Shown: positions 26,623 to 37,342, numbered from the stretch's first letter. The stretch is DNA of 64,000 nucleotides from Mesorhizobium sp. 113-3-3 (GCF_016756495.1 NZ_AP023243.1:6018501-6082500); one strand, 5' to 3'. The notes: a model not told the origin generated them from the letters alone. Translations and numbers: made by a program.

Positions 26623-28151
26623 TAGCCCCGCTTCGGGATCTGGACATCCTCCAGCAGAAGCGTCAGCGCCATGGCGACGAAATAGAGCGCCGCCACCCAG
26701 ACGAACATCACGTTGAAGCCACTGGAATAGTGGGCGAGCACCACGTCGCGGATCGCGGCCGGCAGGCTTGACGCCAGATGCGGGTTCAGCCCGGTCAGGC
26801 CCTCCGGCAGCAGGGCGGCGGCATTGGCGGGAAGCTCCGAAGTCTGCCCGTTCAGGGCCCAGGTCATCACCGCGCCGTTCAGCGCCAGTCCCAGCGACGC
26901 GCCGATGGTCCGCGCCTGGGTGATCAGCGACGACACCGCGCCGATATCCTGCAGGGGTGCTGCCGCCTGGATCGCCACGATCAGCACCTGGAACTGCAGG
27001 CCCATGCTGATGCCGAACAGGCCCATCATCACCGCCAGCACCCAGATCGGCGTGTGCGAATTGATGAAGACAAAGCCAATCATCAGCAGCCCGCCGATGC
27101 CCATCGCCACCACCGGCATCCATTTGTAGCGGCCGGTCGCGGCAATCACCCGCCCGGCGACGATCGAGATGACCATCGAGGTCAGGGAAGCCGGCAGGAA
27201 CAGGAAGCCGACTTCGGCCGGACTGAGCCCCGTCAGCGTCTGCATATAGAGCGCGAAATAGAAGAACATGCCGAGCGTCACCGATCCGGCGACCACCGAC
27301 ACGCCCGAGACGATGCGCACCGTCGAGGAGCCGAACAGCCGCAAGGGCACGATCGGCTCCTCGGCGCGCCGCTCGACCAGGATGAACGCGGCGATTGCCA
27401 CCAGCGCGACGACAGGCAGCGCGAAAGTGAGCAAATCCGGCCCGGCGGGGTCGAGCAGATGATAGCCCCAATAGACGATTGCCGTGGTGCCGATGGCTAA
27501 AAGCAAGCCGCCCAGATAGTCGATGCTATGCCGCTTCTCGTTGAACCGGCTGCGCATGGCGAATGCCAGGATCGCCAGCACGACGATGCCAACCGGCAGA
27601 TTGACCAGGAACACCCAGCGCCAGCCGAACAGGCTGGTGATGTAGCCCCCGGCCAAGGGCCCGAGGACCGACGACAGCGCGAACACCGCCGAACTGTAAC
27701 CCTGGTATTTGGCACGGTCGCGCGGCCCGAACAGTTCGCCGATCATGGCGAAGGCCGAGACCATCAGGCCGCCGCCGCCGATGCCTTGCAGGACGCGCGC
27801 CGCGATCAGGCTCTCCATCGACCAGGCCATGCCGCAGACCAGCGAACCCACCAGAAACAGGGCGATCGCCGTCAACACCACGTTCTTGCGGCCGTACATG
27901 TCGCCGAGCTTGCCGTAGAAGGGCGCGACGGCGGCGGTCGACAGCAGATAGGCGGCGCCGACCCAGCCGAACAGATGCAGATTGCCGAGTTCGCCGGCAA
28001 TGGTGGGCAAGGCCGTGACGACGATCTGCATGTCGATGGTGGCCATGAACATGGCGATCAGCGCACCGGAATAGACGATCAGCGTCGTAAGGTCGGGCCT
28101 GGCTTCCGCCTCCGCGGGCGCCGCATCCGGAAGGGTCGAGTCGAGAGTCAT
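26622..28151 (-). CDS. MFS multidrug efflux transporter, DHA2 (14-helix) family
   Basis: 509-aa drug:H+ antiporter. Helix 1 carries MATIDMQIVVTALPTIAGEL (motif D1-like), loop 2-3 has GKLGDMYGRKNV, helix 4 has ARVLQGIGGGGLMVS, and helix 5 the antiporter motif C-like SSVLGPLAGGYITSLFGWRWVFLVNLPVG. About 14 helices are visible. GGAG precedes the ATG at 28151. It is divergent from a MarR regulator, the usual repressor arrangement for such pumps. Its stop codon lies at the edge of a palindromic repeat. Confidence 0.93.
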   Translation of the reverse strand: MTLDSTLPDAAPAEAEARPDLTTLIVYSGALIAMFMATIDMQIVVTALPTIAGELGNLHLFGWVGAAYLLSTAAVAPFYGKLGDMYGRKNVVLTAIALFLVGSLVCGMAWSMESLIAARVLQGIGGGGLMVSAFAMIGELFGPRDRAKYQGYSSAVFALSSVLGPLAGGYITSLFGWRWVFLVNLPVGIVVLAILAFAMRSRFNEKRHSIDYLGGLLLAIGTTAIVYWGYHLLDPAGPDLLTFALPVVALVAIAAFILVERRAEEPIVPLRLFGSSTVRIVSGVSVVAGSVTLGMFFYFALYMQTLTGLSPAEVGFLFLPASLTSMVISIVAGRVIAATGRYKWMPVVAMGIGGLLMIGFVFINSHTPIWVLAVMMGLFGISMGLQFQVLIVAIQAAAPLQDIGAVSSLITQARTIGASLGLALNGAVMTWALNGQTSELPANAAALLPEGLTGLNPHLASSLPAAIRDVVLAHYSSGFNVMFVWVAALYFVAMALTLLLEDVQIPKRG

Positions 28152-28176
28152 GGGGATCTCCGCAGGCTGGGCGCGG

Positions 28177-28205
28177 TTTATGTGCCAGTGGCAGATATAT
28201 GTCAA
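28177..28205 (-). promoter_or_regulatory. Promoter of the DHA2 efflux gene
   Basis: On the minus strand TTGACA (28205-28200), a 17-nt spacer, then CATAAA (28182-28177), about 26 nt before the ATG. It is a near-consensus sigma-70 promoter, and its -35 box lies inside one arm of the inverted repeat at 28199. Confidence 0.6.
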
Positions 28206-28239
28206 TATCAAATATATGCTACCAGCATGCAATTGACAT
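28199..28239. promoter_or_regulatory. Spaced inverted repeat in the marR/efflux promoter region
   Basis: Arms ATGTCAAT (28199-28206) and ATTGACAT (28232-28239), a perfect 8-bp match 25 nt apart. Each arm contains a TTGACA-like -35 box facing outward, so a bound regulator would block both divergent promoters. This fits control by the adjacent MarR protein. Confidence 0.5.
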
Positions 28240-28269
28240 CGGCATGTATTTTTGTTAGCGCGCTGTAAT

Positions 28270-28902
28270 ATGAGAAGCAGCGATGCCGAGCCGGGCAAGC
28301 CCGACCGATTTTCCGCCCTGCACCAAACGCATGGCGATCAGGACCTTGCCGATCTGGCGCGCAGCAATGGCATGTCCGAAGCGGCCGCCGACGCCGTCGC
28401 CGCCATCGATGCGGTGATGAGCAAGGCGCGCCGTTCGGTCCAGCGCAGGGATTTCGGTCGTTTGATTCTCGCGCGCATCGATCCCTCGCTGGAAGTGAGC
28501 CATCTCGACGCGATCATCGCGCTCAGCGCGGTCGTCGGCGACACCCCAAGGGACGAGGTGACGATCGGCGTCATCGCCGAGCGCATGGGGATCGACCCCT
28601 CCCGCGCCAGCCGCATTTCGGCCGACCTCGTCGAGCGTGGCTACGCCTTCCGCGTCGCCTCGCAGCTCGATGCCCGACGCATTTGTCTCAAACCCACCGC
28701 CAAGAGCGAGCGCCTGGTGATGGCGGTGCGCCAGACCAAATGGCGGATTTTCGCCGGGGCGCTGGCGCAATGGGATGAGCAGGAACTGGTGGAGTTCGCT
28801 CGCCTGCTGGAACGCTTCGCCGGCTGGGCGATCGACGAAGCGGGGATGAGCAGGGCCGCCGATGCCGTCAAACAGATGATGGACGAGACGGAACCGGTAT
28901 AG
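28270..28902 (+). CDS. MarR family transcriptional regulator
   Basis: 210-aa winged-helix regulator. The core has LDAIIALSAVVGDTPRDEVTIGVIAERMGIDPSRASRISADLVERGYAFRVASQLDARRICLKPTAKSERLVMAVR, with the wing DARR. An N-terminal tail of about 50 residues is longer than usual. The ATG at 28270 is preferred to a TTG at 28252. It probably represses itself and the divergent efflux pump. Confidence 0.9.
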   Translation: MRSSDAEPGKPDRFSALHQTHGDQDLADLARSNGMSEAAADAVAAIDAVMSKARRSVQRRDFGRLILARIDPSLEVSHLDAIIALSAVVGDTPRDEVTIGVIAERMGIDPSRASRISADLVERGYAFRVASQLDARRICLKPTAKSERLVMAVRQTKWRIFAGALAQWDEQELVEFARLLERFAGWAIDEAGMSRAADAVKQMMDETEPV

Positions 28903-29325
28903 GCGCCCGGTTGTTTCGACCGCCAGCCGAAGCTTGCATGAACCGATGAAGCGCACGACAGGACATCGCAGCGGCCGCGCGATTGCTCGAGGCGCATATG
29001 ACCACGCTACCCTTTGACGCGCGCATGGATCATCGTCTCCCGAAGCGATGGAGCCGTTGAAGAGTTGTTCGTGCCCACCCTCGGCTAATGCCGAGTACAG
29101 TGCCTCGACACCATGAATTCTCCGCCACCTTTCCATGCCGGCGATGCAGCACCGTGGATCGCATCATTCGAAAGATGCTCGATCCGTCCAGCATTCACTG
29201 TCCTTGCGCAGTGTTCTTTTGTCTCCTCCAAAAATATGTCTGTGGATATTGGCTCTGCGACGAGAGCCTGTCGTATCGGCCAAATGAAAGGTGAGTAACG
29301 ATAAGCAACTTGGCTCGGGGGACTC
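28903..29325. other. Intergenic, no gene found
   Basis: 423 bases before the RHS gene. No open frame here carries both a ribosome site and recognisable content. Composition turns more AT-rich toward the right end, which should hold the RHS promoter; GGGGG 4 nt before the RHS ATG is its likely ribosome site. Confidence 0.4.
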
Positions 29326-32300
29326 ATGAAACGGTTGCTTTTTGGCGCGGTAGTGCTTGCCGCGAGTGTCGTTGGCGCAGATATTTCTGCTGTCTCTTAT
29401 ATTAGAGAAAGCGCGGGGATTGCAGCACTTGCGCAGGAGAGCCAAAGCTCTTCCGCGACTGCAGGAAACTCCGCCGCCGGTTACGGCAATGGTGGAGCGG
29501 CGCTGGGAGCCGGCGGACAGGCCGCGGGCAGCCCGTCGGGCTCGCCGTCGGCGCAGTCGACCGGAGATGGTTCATCAGCGACCGGCAGCCCGGATGCGGC
29601 GGCCAAGGTCGGCGCGAAGCCGGCTGATGCCAAAGCCACCGACGGCACCGGCACTCCAGATGGCACCAAGGCTGCCGACACCAAGACGAAGGCAACCGGC
29701 AAGGGGGCCGAGACCAGCGATACCGAGGCCGCACCTGAGGAGCCAGCGGCGCAGGCAGTGGCGGCAGCGGCCGCGACGACCGACAGCGGCGATCCCGAAG
29801 CGATCGGCACGCCGAAGGTGGATTTGCCGAAGACGGCCGGCAACGGCAATCTCGGCTATTCTATCGGCATCGACATGCCCGCCTTCCACGGCATCGAGCC
29901 GCAGATCGCGCTGAACTACAATTCCTCGCGCAAGACCAAGACCGGCGGTCTCTATCAGGGCTGGCTCGGTTATGGCTGGGGTCTCGATGGCTTTGACGTC
30001 ATCGAGCGAGCGACACCCGGCTATGGCATGCCTGCCTATGACGCCAACGACATCTATCTGCTCGACGGCCAGGCGATGGTGGCCTGCACTGCCGGCATGG
30101 TCTCGCCCTCCTGCGCGACCGGCGGCACGCATGCGACCGAGAATGAGAGCTATCGCCGCATCGCGCTGAACAGCACAACCAATGAATGGAAGGTGACGGA
30201 CCGCGACGGCACCGTCTCGACCTTCCGCTCTGTCGCGGCAGTGGCAAACCTGACGCCGACCGCCGGCACGCCGGCCTATGACCTTGCGATGAGCTATCGC
30301 TGGCTGTTGACCTCGGTGACCGACACCAACGGCAACACCGTCACCTACAGCTACACTTGCCCGGCCAGCCCGGTCTGCTATCCCGCCAGCGTCACCTACA
30401 ACGGGACCAGCATTACCTTCTACTATGAGACCCGTCCGGACATGATCCTGATGGGCAATGGGCTTGATATCTCCGAGACCAGCCAGCGCATCAAGACGAT
30501 CGGCGTCACGGTCTCCGGCGCGGTGCGCAGCGCCTACAAGCTGACCTACGACCAGGCGCCGTTCTCTAATACCTCGCGGCTGACTCAAGTCACCCGCTAC
30601 GGCACGGACGCCACCGGAGCCGCAGACGGCACCATTACCGGAGGGACGTCGAAGGTGCTCGGCCAGATGACGTATCAGAATACTGATGGGGTCTATGGGA
30701 CGGTGAACTCGGCTATTTATGATCAGCCACTCGTATGGGGTCAAAGTGTAATTACCAGACCAAGCCAGGTTGGCGATCTCGACCTTGACGGTCGGGACGA
30801 AGTCTTTGGACGTTACGCCGAGCAGAAAACAATAGGGAACACCACCACAGGCAAGACCTACAAACGGATAATAAAATTTAACTCCGGCGGTGCCTTTGCG
30901 GACACTAAGGTCATCGAATCCGGTGGATTGACTATGGGCGACTTGGATTTCTCAGAACCCGGTCGCTTCCTCGACACTAAGAACACAATGGACTTCGCCC
31001 ACTACTATTTTATCGGCTCAGCATATAGCTCATTGCTTCTGACAGATGCGCAACTTGCAATGACCAAAGTGGCCTGCAGTCCGACACCGCCTGCGGGCTA
31101 TCAATCGGTCTGCAGTGCTTTGCCAAACGGCACCTTCACAACGCCTCCCGACGCGCCAACATTCGTTGCCGATCCTGAAGGCGACGGCGTTGATAATGTC
31201 AATGTCGACAGCAATCCCTCCAAGCCTATCGGCGTGGGAGATTTTCTGGGCAACGGCAGACAACTGCCGCTGTACGCGGGTCCGGTGAAGAAAGGCGTGC
31301 TTTCAAATGGCAAATGGCAGGCCGGTGGGATGTCGTTTTCCATCAACTGCGCCGACGGCACTTGCGTCCTGGCCGATCTGAACGGCGACGGGGCGACGGA
31401 TATCTTCCGATATCGCAGCGACAATGGTGGCAGCAGCGGAATCTGGCTGTCCACCGGGATCGGCTTCAAGAGCTATTCGACCAGTTCGATGCCCGCGAAG
31501 GTCTCAATCCTGCGGGATTTCGACAATGACGGGCGGATGGATGTCATCACTGTCGATACCAACGTCAATGGATATCCTGGCTTCCCCCTCACTGGTACCA
31601 CAAAGGTTTACTCGCTTCGGCCATCCTCGTCCACCTACACGGCCGACCGCTTTTACCTTCCCGCAGCAATGAACGCTGGCAATATAGTTGGCGATTTCAA
31701 CGGCGATGGGCTGCCCGACTTCACCGACTGGAGCCATATGTTCGGCTCGAACGCAGGCAAGGGCAATCCGAACCTGCTGCGCTCGATTACCACGGAGCTC
31801 GGCGGCACGGTCGCGGTCGAGTACACGCCGTCGTCGACCTGGCAGAACAACTACCTGCCGCAGGTGGTGCATGCGGTGACGAAGCTTTCGGTCAGCGATG
31901 GCCGCGGCCAGACGGCGGTGAGCACTTACGCCTATGCCGGCGGCAAGTACGATCCGGCGGCGCGCAAGTTTTTGGGCTTCGCCTCGATTGTCGAGACCAG
32001 ACCGCTGGCCAATGGCGAGACGGCGCCGTCGACCATCGAAACCACCTATCGCCAGGACCTGGCCAGCTACGGCCTGCCGTCGCTGACGGTATGGAAGGAT
32101 GGCGCGGGTGCCGTGCACAAGCAGGTGGCCGAGACCTATGCGGTCAACACGGCGAGCAAGCCATACACGGTGCAGAACACGGTGACCGACACGACGCTGA
32201 CCGAGAATGTCTCGCGCACGCTCAGGGTCTTCCGGGGCTTCGATGCCTACAACAACATCGTCGGCCTCAAGGACTATGGCCGCACCGATATCAGCGGCGA

Positions 32301-35300
32301 CGAGACCTGGACGGAGCGCTTCTTCTCGCCCAACACCTCGGCCTACATCGTCTCGGCCCCGATTGTCGAGCGCACCCATGCCGGGCTCAATGTCACGGAC
32401 CCCTATGTCGCCTACAAGCAAAATTTCTATGACGGCAACACGACCGACGTGTGGGCGGTGCCGACCAAGGGCAATCTGACCCAGGTACAGAGCTTCAGCG
32501 CTTTGACCAATGCGGTGACCCAGTATTTTGCCTATGACACCTACGGCAACAAGGTCTCGGCAACCAACAGCCTCGGCCACAAGACCGAGTGGGACTATGA
32601 TGCCACCTATCATCTCTATCCCACAACAGAGCGGGCGCCTCGGTACTTTGCGACGGGCGGCCAGACAGCCGACACGCGCTTCGTCTCGAGCGCCACCTAC
32701 AATCCCGTCTGCGGCCTGCCGGCCACCAAGAGCGATCCCAACGGCCTTGTGAAGACTTTCGCCTACGATCCGTTCTGCCGGCCTTACCAGGTCTCGCAGA
32801 GCGTCACCGGCGCCTATGCCAAGACGCGCTTCGAGAACGAAGGCAATCCAGCGACACAGGCGTTGGTCAAATACACACCGCTGCCCAATGGTGCGGGGGA
32901 AGACTTCACCCGCTCCTGGTATGACGGCCTTGGCCGGGTCTACCGCGTGGAAACGCCCGGAGAGACAGGGGCCGGACCAAGGCGCATTGCCGACACCGAC
33001 TATGATCTTCGCGGCAATGTCCTGCGCACCGCCTTCCCGCGCTTTGTCGGCGATACCGCGCAGTGGACCACCAACAGCTATGACTGGGCCGACCGGCTGG
33101 TGCTGACGGTCAATCCGGATGCCAGCCAGCGCTCCTATGCGCACAACCTGGCGACGGTCGATCTCGTCAACCCGCGGCTCAACGGCACGACGATGACCGA
33201 CGAGCTCGGCCACCAGACCCGGACGGCATGGTCGACGCATGGCGATATCGCCGTCATCGTTCGCGACGTGGGCGGCCTCAATCTGATGGAGACGCGCAGC
33301 TACGACGTGCTCGGCCGCTTGATCGGGGTGACCGATCCCGGCGGCTCGACCTGGTCCTACACCTACGACCTGCTCGGCAACCGGCTGTCGGCGACCGATC
33401 CCGATCTCGGCACCTGGACCTACACCTACGATGCCGCCAACCGACTGATCAGCCAGACCGATGCCAGGGGCACCGTCACCAATCTCAGCTACGACCAGAT
33501 GGACCGGCTGACGCTAAAGACGGCCACCGCTCCTGGCGGCAGCCCGGTGACGCTGACGCAGAACAGCTACGATCAGTCAGCCGCCGGCTCTTACAACATA
33601 GGCCAGCTGACCACATCGCAGAATGCAGCGGCCACGCAGGCTTACAAATATGACGGCTTCGGCAAGGTCGCCCGCCAGGATGCCACCATCGGCACACTGA
33701 CCCACACCACGACCAGCGTGCGCGATGCCTCGGGGCAAACACTGGCGACACAGTATCTGCCAATGCAGCTCGATTTCGGCACGCTTGCCGCCCCGCTGCA
33801 ATACACCGCCGGCAACAGGCTTGCCTCGGCACCCGGCTACATCACCTCGATCATTTACGAGGCCGATGGCCAGACCAGGGAGATCACTTACGCCAATGGC
33901 GTGAAGACGTCCTTCACCTATTCGCCGACACGCCGCTGGCTGACGCGCATCACCACGGCTCTTGGCGCCGCCACATTGATGGACCGGCAATACACCCGCG
34001 ATGCCCTCGGCCGCATCACCAGCATCGTCGGCGCCTCCGCGCCCGGCAGCTGGAACTATGTCTATGACAATGCCGACCGGCTGATCTCGGCGGACAATCT
34101 CGGCGACAACACGCTGGACGAAACCTTCGTCTATGCCGCCAACGACAACATGCTCTCACGCACGCGTGTCGCCGGGACGTATGTCTATCCCGCGGCGAGT
34201 GCTGCTCGTCCGCATGCACCTGTCACCGTCGGCGCCAATGCGATGGCCTATGATGCCAACGGCAATCTCACCTCGGACGGCAGCCGTACGCTGACATGGG
34301 ACGAGGCCAACCGGCTGAAGACGGTCAGCCTTGCCGCCAACACCGTCAACCTTGCCTACGGCCCGGACGCAGCGCGCGCCAAGAAATCCTCAAGCTTCGC
34401 CACGACCCTCTATCCCGACGCCAATGTCGAGATCATTCCGGCGACGCCCGGCGCGGAAATCTACACCCGCTATCCGCATCCCGACATCAAGGTGGTCGGC
34501 ACGGCAAAATACTTCCTGCACCGCGAGCATCTGGCCTCGGTGCGGCTGGTCACCGACATGTCGGGCGCCGTGGTCGAAGGCACCACCTACGCCACCTATG
34601 GCGAGCAGCTCAACACCGGCTTCCAGACTCAGAAGTCCTATATCGGCGAGCGCTTCGATGCCGAGACTGGGCTGCTCTATCTCAATGCACGGTACATGGA
34701 TCCGGTGTTGGGACGGTTTATTTCGCCGGATGATTGGGATCCGACGCTCGCCGGCGTTGGCACGAACCGTTATGCCTATGCCCAGAATGATCCCGTGAAC
34801 AAGAGTGACGCGAATGGCCACCAGATGGCTACCGCTCTTGGGTGGGCGGCCGGTGAAGGTATCGGCGCGAGGGGGCTTGCGTGGTTGGGCGGTCCTCTAG
34901 TCGGGGTTGCCGTCGCCGTGATGACACCAACAGAAATGGGCGATGCGGAATGTCCTTGCGTTTCGCCTGCAACTCCTTCTGATCAAAATGGAAAGAAAGA
35001 CGAACCTCGAGCTCTCACACCAGAGGAAAAGGCGTCCCTATCCGAGGCTGGCAAAGAAATGTCAAAGGGGGGGCGCACTGAAGCCGGCCGCGCGGTAGAA
35101 AAGCACGGACAGAGAGAAGGTTCTGTTTTCCCACGACCCACCGGTGTAGCGGAAGACATAAACGATTTGGGTCAACGAGAGTTGGATGCCATTCTTGACG
35201 ATCCGGGTTCAAAGATTTCGGTAGATCAGGCAGGGCGTATCACGGTTACCGCACCCGATGGGCGAGCTGTTCAGTACAGACCGGATGGCAAATTCAAGGG

Positions 35301-35436
35301 CTTTCGTGAGCCGGAGGATCCGCGGCTTAGCAAAGAGACGCCCTCGGACAAAACCTCTAAGGATGCCTCATCGTCGCCGAAAGGAGAAAAGCCCAGTGAC
35401 AATTCTGCGCCAAAAAGCCCACGTAGCAGCGAATGA
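29326..35436 (+). CDS. Exported SpvB/RHS-repeat polymorphic toxin
   Basis: 2036-aa modular toxin. Residues 1-22 form a Sec-type signal ([18 protein letters not shown]), then a low-complexity Ala/Gly/Ser/Thr stretch to about 150. A SpvB-like domain follows ([21 protein letters not shown]), then FG-GAP/VCBS-like Ca-binding repeats ([11 protein letters not shown] near 485, [37 protein letters not shown]). Next come many YD/RHS repeats ([16 protein letters not shown]) and the RHS core ([32 protein letters not shown], 1771-1803). After [12 protein letters not shown] a ~200-residue variable tip begins. The tip has [11 protein letters not shown] with His1927 and [20 protein letters not shown], a recurring toxin-tail pattern, possibly an RNase fold. 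The next gene is the likely immunity partner. Composition is mosaic. Confidence 0.92.
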   Translation: MKRLLFGAVVLAASVVGADISAVSYIRESAGIAALAQESQSSSATAGNSAAGYGNGGAALGAGGQAAGSPSGSPSAQSTGDGSSATGSPDAAAKVGAKPADAKATDGTGTPDGTKAADTKTKATGKGAETSDTEAAPEEPAAQAVAAAAATTDSGDPEAIGTPKVDLPKTAGNGNLGYSIGIDMPAFHGIEPQIALNYNSSRKTKTGGLYQGWLGYGWGLDGFDVIERATPGYGMPAYDANDIYLLDGQAMVACTAGMVSPSCATGGTHATENESYRRIALNSTTNEWKVTDRDGTVSTFRSVAAVANLTPTAGTPAYDLAMSYRWLLTSVTDTNGNTVTYSYTCPASPVCYPASVTYNGTSITFYYETRPDMILMGNGLDISETSQRIKTIGVTVSGAVRSAYKLTYDQAPFSNTSRLTQVTRYGTDATGAADGTITGGTSKVLGQMTYQNTDGVYGTVNSAIYDQPLVWGQSVITRPSQVGDLDLDGRDEVFGRYAEQKTIGNTTTGKTYKRIIKFNSGGAFADTKVIESGGLTMGDLDFSEPGRFLDTKNTMDFAHYYFIGSAYSSLLLTDAQLAMTKVACSPTPPAGYQSVCSALPNGTFTTPPDAPTFVADPEGDGVDNVNVDSNPSKPIGVGDFLGNGRQLPLYAGPVKKGVLSNGKWQAGGMSFSINCADGTCVLADLNGDGATDIFRYRSDNGGSSGIWLSTGIGFKSYSTSSMPAKVSILRDFDNDGRMDVITVDTNVNGYPGFPLTGTTKVYSLRPSSSTYTADRFYLPAAMNAGNIVGDFNGDGLPDFTDWSHMFGSNAGKGNPNLLRSITTELGGTVAVEYTPSSTWQNNYLPQVVHAVTKLSVSDGRGQTAVSTYAYAGGKYDPAARKFLGFASIVETRPLANGETAPSTIETTYRQDLASYGLPSLTVWKDGAGAVHKQVAETYAVNTASKPYTVQNTVTDTTLTENVSRTLRVFRGFDAYNNIVGLKDYGRTDISGDETWTERFFSPNTSAYIVSAPIVERTHAGLNVTDPYVAYKQNFYDGNTTDVWAVPTKGNLTQVQSFSALTNAVTQYFAYDTYGNKVSATNSLGHKTEWDYDATYHLYPTTERAPRYFATGGQTADTRFVSSATYNPVCGLPATKSDPNGLVKTFAYDPFCRPYQVSQSVTGAYAKTRFENEGNPATQALVKYTPLPNGAGEDFTRSWYDGLGRVYRVETPGETGAGPRRIADTDYDLRGNVLRTAFPRFVGDTAQWTTNSYDWADRLVLTVNPDASQRSYAHNLATVDLVNPRLNGTTMTDELGHQTRTAWSTHGDIAVIVRDVGGLNLMETRSYDVLGRLIGVTDPGGSTWSYTYDLLGNRLSATDPDLGTWTYTYDAANRLISQTDARGTVTNLSYDQMDRLTLKTATAPGGSPVTLTQNSYDQSAAGSYNIGQLTTSQNAAATQAYKYDGFGKVARQDATIGTLTHTTTSVRDASGQTLATQYLPMQLDFGTLAAPLQYTAGNRLASAPGYITSIIYEADGQTREITYANGVKTSFTYSPTRRWLTRITTALGAATLMDRQYTRDALGRITSIVGASAPGSWNYVYDNADRLISADNLGDNTLDETFVYAANDNMLSRTRVAGTYVYPAASAARPHAPVTVGANAMAYDANGNLTSDGSRTLTWDEANRLKTVSLAANTVNLAYGPDAARAKKSSSFATTLYPDANVEIIPATPGAEIYTRYPHPDIKVVGTAKYFLHREHLASVRLVTDMSGAVVEGTTYATYGEQLNTGFQTQKSYIGERFDAETGLLYLNARYMDPVLGRFISPDDWDPTLAGVGTNRYAYAQNDPVNKSDANGHQMATALGWAAGEGIGARGLAWLGGPLVGVAVAVMTPTEMGDAECPCVSPATPSDQNGKKDEPRALTPEEKASLSEAGKEMSKGGRTEAGRAVEKHGQREGSVFPRPTGVAEDINDLGQRELDAILDDPGSKISVDQAGRITVTAPDGRAVQYRPDGKFKGFREPEDPRLSKETPSDKTSKDASSSPKGEKPSDNSAPKSPRSSE

Positions 35437-35476
35437 TGCATAAGAGGTCTGTATTTACGTTGCCTAGGAGAGATTG

Positions 35477-35761
35477 ATGCAAAAAGAACGACGTTTTGAG
35501 ATATCCGTTGGATCGGAGCGGGCATATACAAATTTGATTGCTGAGATAATATTCAAAGATAAGAAACTAGGCCTAATATTAAGTCAGGAGCGTTCAAAAG
35601 AAGATATTGATGTATCTGTATTTTCATTGATAGATAACTGTACTGATCATTTTTATAATTCAGATCGTGTAGATGACGTAACAATCGATATTGACACACT
35701 TATTGAGGCAATTAACGAGGCAAAGGAGAGACTTAGACTTCTTGACGTTCCACGAGAATAG
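35477..35761 (+). CDS. Putative immunity protein for the RHS toxin
   Basis: 94-aa acidic protein, much more AT-rich than its surroundings, starting 40 nt after the toxin stop with AGGAGAG before the ATG. The LIAEIIFKDKKLGLILSQERSKEDIDVSVF strand-like segment and the final DIDTLIEAINEAKERLRLL helix recall small proteins I remember seeing behind RHS and CdiA-type toxin tails. Immunity function rests on position, size and charge, not on a named domain. A repeat begins 6 nt after its stop. Confidence 0.7.
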   Translation: MQKERRFEISVGSERAYTNLIAEIIFKDKKLGLILSQERSKEDIDVSVFSLIDNCTDHFYNSDRVDDVTIDIDTLIEAINEAKERLRLLDVPRE

Positions 35762-35766
35762 ATTCT

Positions 35767-35787
35767 GAATTACGGCGACAGTGGACT
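35767..35787 (+). repeat. RAYT-associated repeat, copy 1 (degenerate)
   Basis: Variant of the shared repeat AATTACGGTGACAGTGCACT, with C for T and G for C changes, followed by TTTTT. It lies 6 nt after the first immunity gene stop. Confidence 0.7.
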
Positions 35788-35817
35788 TTTTGCCATCTCG
35801 GCCTAATCGCCTAATCG

Positions 35818-35838
35818 GAATTACGGTGACAGTGCACT
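35818..35838 (+). repeat. RAYT-associated repeat, copy 2
   Basis: Consensus copy GAATTACGGTGACAGTGCAC plus T, followed by TTTTTACC; left boundary of the first RAYT unit. It is the exact inverse of the copy at 36543-36563. Confidence 0.85.
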
Positions 35839-35882
35839 TTTTACCCTGTTCGCCTGGCTATGGTCGCGTGTAGACTAACCGC

Positions 35883-36560
35883 ATGGCTCGCCTTGCCCGC
35901 ATCGTCGCTCCCGGTCTGCCGCACCACGTGACCCAGCGCGGCAACGGGCGCGCCAAGGTGTTTTTCACGCCCGAGGACTACGCGCTCTACAAGACCCTGC
36001 TGGTCGAGCATTGCAGCGCCGCCAATGTCGGCATCTGGGCGTGGTGCCTGATGCCGAACCACGTGCACCTGATCCTGACACCAACCGACGCCGATGGCCT
36101 GCGGCGCGCGCTCGCCAAGGTGCACCGCGCCTATGCCGGCACCATCCATGCGCGGCAAAAGAAAACCGGACATTTCTGGCAAGGCCGCTTCGGCGCCGTC
36201 GCGATGGACGAGGATCACCTTTTGTCGGCGATGCGTTATGTCGGACTGAATCCGGTGCGCGCGGGGCTGGTGAAGCAGGCGTCCGATTGGCCTTGGTCAA
36301 GCGCTCGTGCGCATCTGACAGGTGAGCCCGATGGTGTCACCGATCTGCAGCCGATGCGGGACCGCCTGCCATCGTCGACCGGGCTGTTCGATTTGGTCGA
36401 GACGGATGCCGTGGCCTTCGACGCGCTGCGCAAAGCCGAGAGCATCGGCCGGCCGGTGGGCGGCGAGGCGTTTCTTGGCCGGATTGCCAGGCAAACCGGA
36501 AGAGCTGTGAAACCAGGAAAGCGAGGCCGGCGGAGCAAAATTAGTGCACTGTCACCGTAA
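35883..36560 (+). CDS. REP-associated tyrosine transposase (RAYT), copy 1
   Basis: 225-aa Y1/HUH transposase of the IS200-like TnpA_REP group. Motifs are the N-terminal GLPHHVTQRGNGR, the metal-binding HUH motif NHVHL, the helix with KKTGHFWQGRFGAVAMDEDHLL, and the catalytic-Tyr region MRYVGLNPVRAGLV. RAYTs cut and join single-stranded DNA at REP palindromes and are usually domesticated. The gene is bounded by inverted copies of one repeat; its stop TAA lies inside the right copy. A second copy, about nine-tenths identical by eye, lies at 37445. Confidence 0.93.
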   Translation: MARLARIVAPGLPHHVTQRGNGRAKVFFTPEDYALYKTLLVEHCSAANVGIWAWCLMPNHVHLILTPTDADGLRRALAKVHRAYAGTIHARQKKTGHFWQGRFGAVAMDEDHLLSAMRYVGLNPVRAGLVKQASDWPWSSARAHLTGEPDGVTDLQPMRDRLPSSTGLFDLVETDAVAFDALRKAESIGRPVGGEAFLGRIARQTGRAVKPGKRGRRSKISALSP

Positions 36561-36563
36561 TTC
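36543..36563 (-). repeat. RAYT-associated repeat, copy 3 (inverted)
   Basis: Exact reverse complement of copy 2, spanning the RAYT stop codon. Copies 2 and 3 make terminal inverted repeats for the 35818-36563 unit. Confidence 0.85.
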
Positions 36564-36674
36564 AAAGCTGCTGAATATGACGCGGGAGGAGTCGGAGATC
36601 AGCAACCGCACTTCAACGTAGGACTAGCTGGTCAAAAACTAAGAGATCATTTCTTTTTCGGAGAGAAGAAATAG
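36561..36674 (+). pseudogene. Displaced toxin C-terminal tail
   Basis: Directly after the RAYT repeat an open frame without a start runs 37 codons to TAG at 36672. It contains AAEYDAGGVGDQQPHFNVG and ends GLAGQKLRDHFFFGEKK. The PHFNVG...DHFFF ending is typical of polymorphic-toxin C-termini. The stop lies 6 nt before the ATG of the next AT-rich gene, the spacing of a toxin-immunity pair. I read it as the 3' stump of an older RHS toxin tip whose upstream part was replaced by the RAYT unit. Confidence 0.6.
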
Positions 36675-36680
36675 GAAACC

Positions 36681-37337
36681 ATGAAGATAACTGATCTTAC
36701 TCCTGATATTTTTGATGGACGTGTTAATTTCAATTTTGATATGCCTAACGGTGTGGAGGTTTCTGTGTGGAGCCTTCGTTCCGAACGGCAGTTTGATGCT
36801 GATCCTTTTCCAAATCACAAGGCCTTTAATATACTAAAGTATGTGCATCGTCAGATAGGCGGTCACTTTTATCTCATTGTTTGCGGGAACGATTTATCGC
36901 CACGCTCTCAATTTAGAAGCAAGAAAGGCATTAAACTTTCGAAAGGCATAAAGAATAGCCCTCATATAGATTTCGAAAGAGAAGATAAATCGATCGAAAT
37001 AACAAGGCTTTGTTCTATTTTTTTAATAGATGACCTCCAGTATGACGATAATGACGACGCACTAACAAACTTTGTATCCTCTTGCATCGTTTTTTTTGAC
37101 GGCGACATCGAGTCGCTACACGAATCCGTTAAGGAGTGGCCATCGATAGACGAGTCTGTATGGTATATAGACTACAGTGAGGTGGCCAAAGCTGTTTCTT
37201 TGGATAAAAGAATTTTGGTTTTAAGGTATTTCCATGCAGACAATCGGCGCACCGAGAAAATTCTTGCTATATATAAATCTGGATTTGACATAGACAGAAT
37301 CCGCAACTCGATTGTCTCATCCGGAATTTTCTGGTGA
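36681..37337 (+). CDS. Orphan protein, probable immunity gene of a displaced toxin
   Basis: 218-aa protein, strongly AT-rich for this genome, with no family I recognise. The N-terminus MKITDLTPDIFDGRVNFNFDM and the segment HKAFNILKYVHRQIGGHFYLIVCGND look globular; the middle is acidic (DDLQYDDNDD, FFDGDIESLHESVKEW). There is no signal or membrane segment. AGGAAACC precedes the ATG. It directly follows a toxin-tail stump and is followed 6 nt later by the RAYT repeat, exactly like the first immunity gene. Immunity function is inferred from that repeated layout. Confidence 0.65.
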   Translation: MKITDLTPDIFDGRVNFNFDMPNGVEVSVWSLRSERQFDADPFPNHKAFNILKYVHRQIGGHFYLIVCGNDLSPRSQFRSKKGIKLSKGIKNSPHIDFEREDKSIEITRLCSIFLIDDLQYDDNDDALTNFVSSCIVFFDGDIESLHESVKEWPSIDESVWYIDYSEVAKAVSLDKRILVLRYFHADNRRTEKILAIYKSGFDIDRIRNSIVSSGIFW

Positions 37338-37342
37338 GTAAG

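Noticed and set aside
31504..33240. A 578-codon open frame on the minus strand inside the RHS gene
   Set aside because: Antisense to the RHS repeats; repeated codons of the real gene keep the opposite frame open. No ribosome site or domain.
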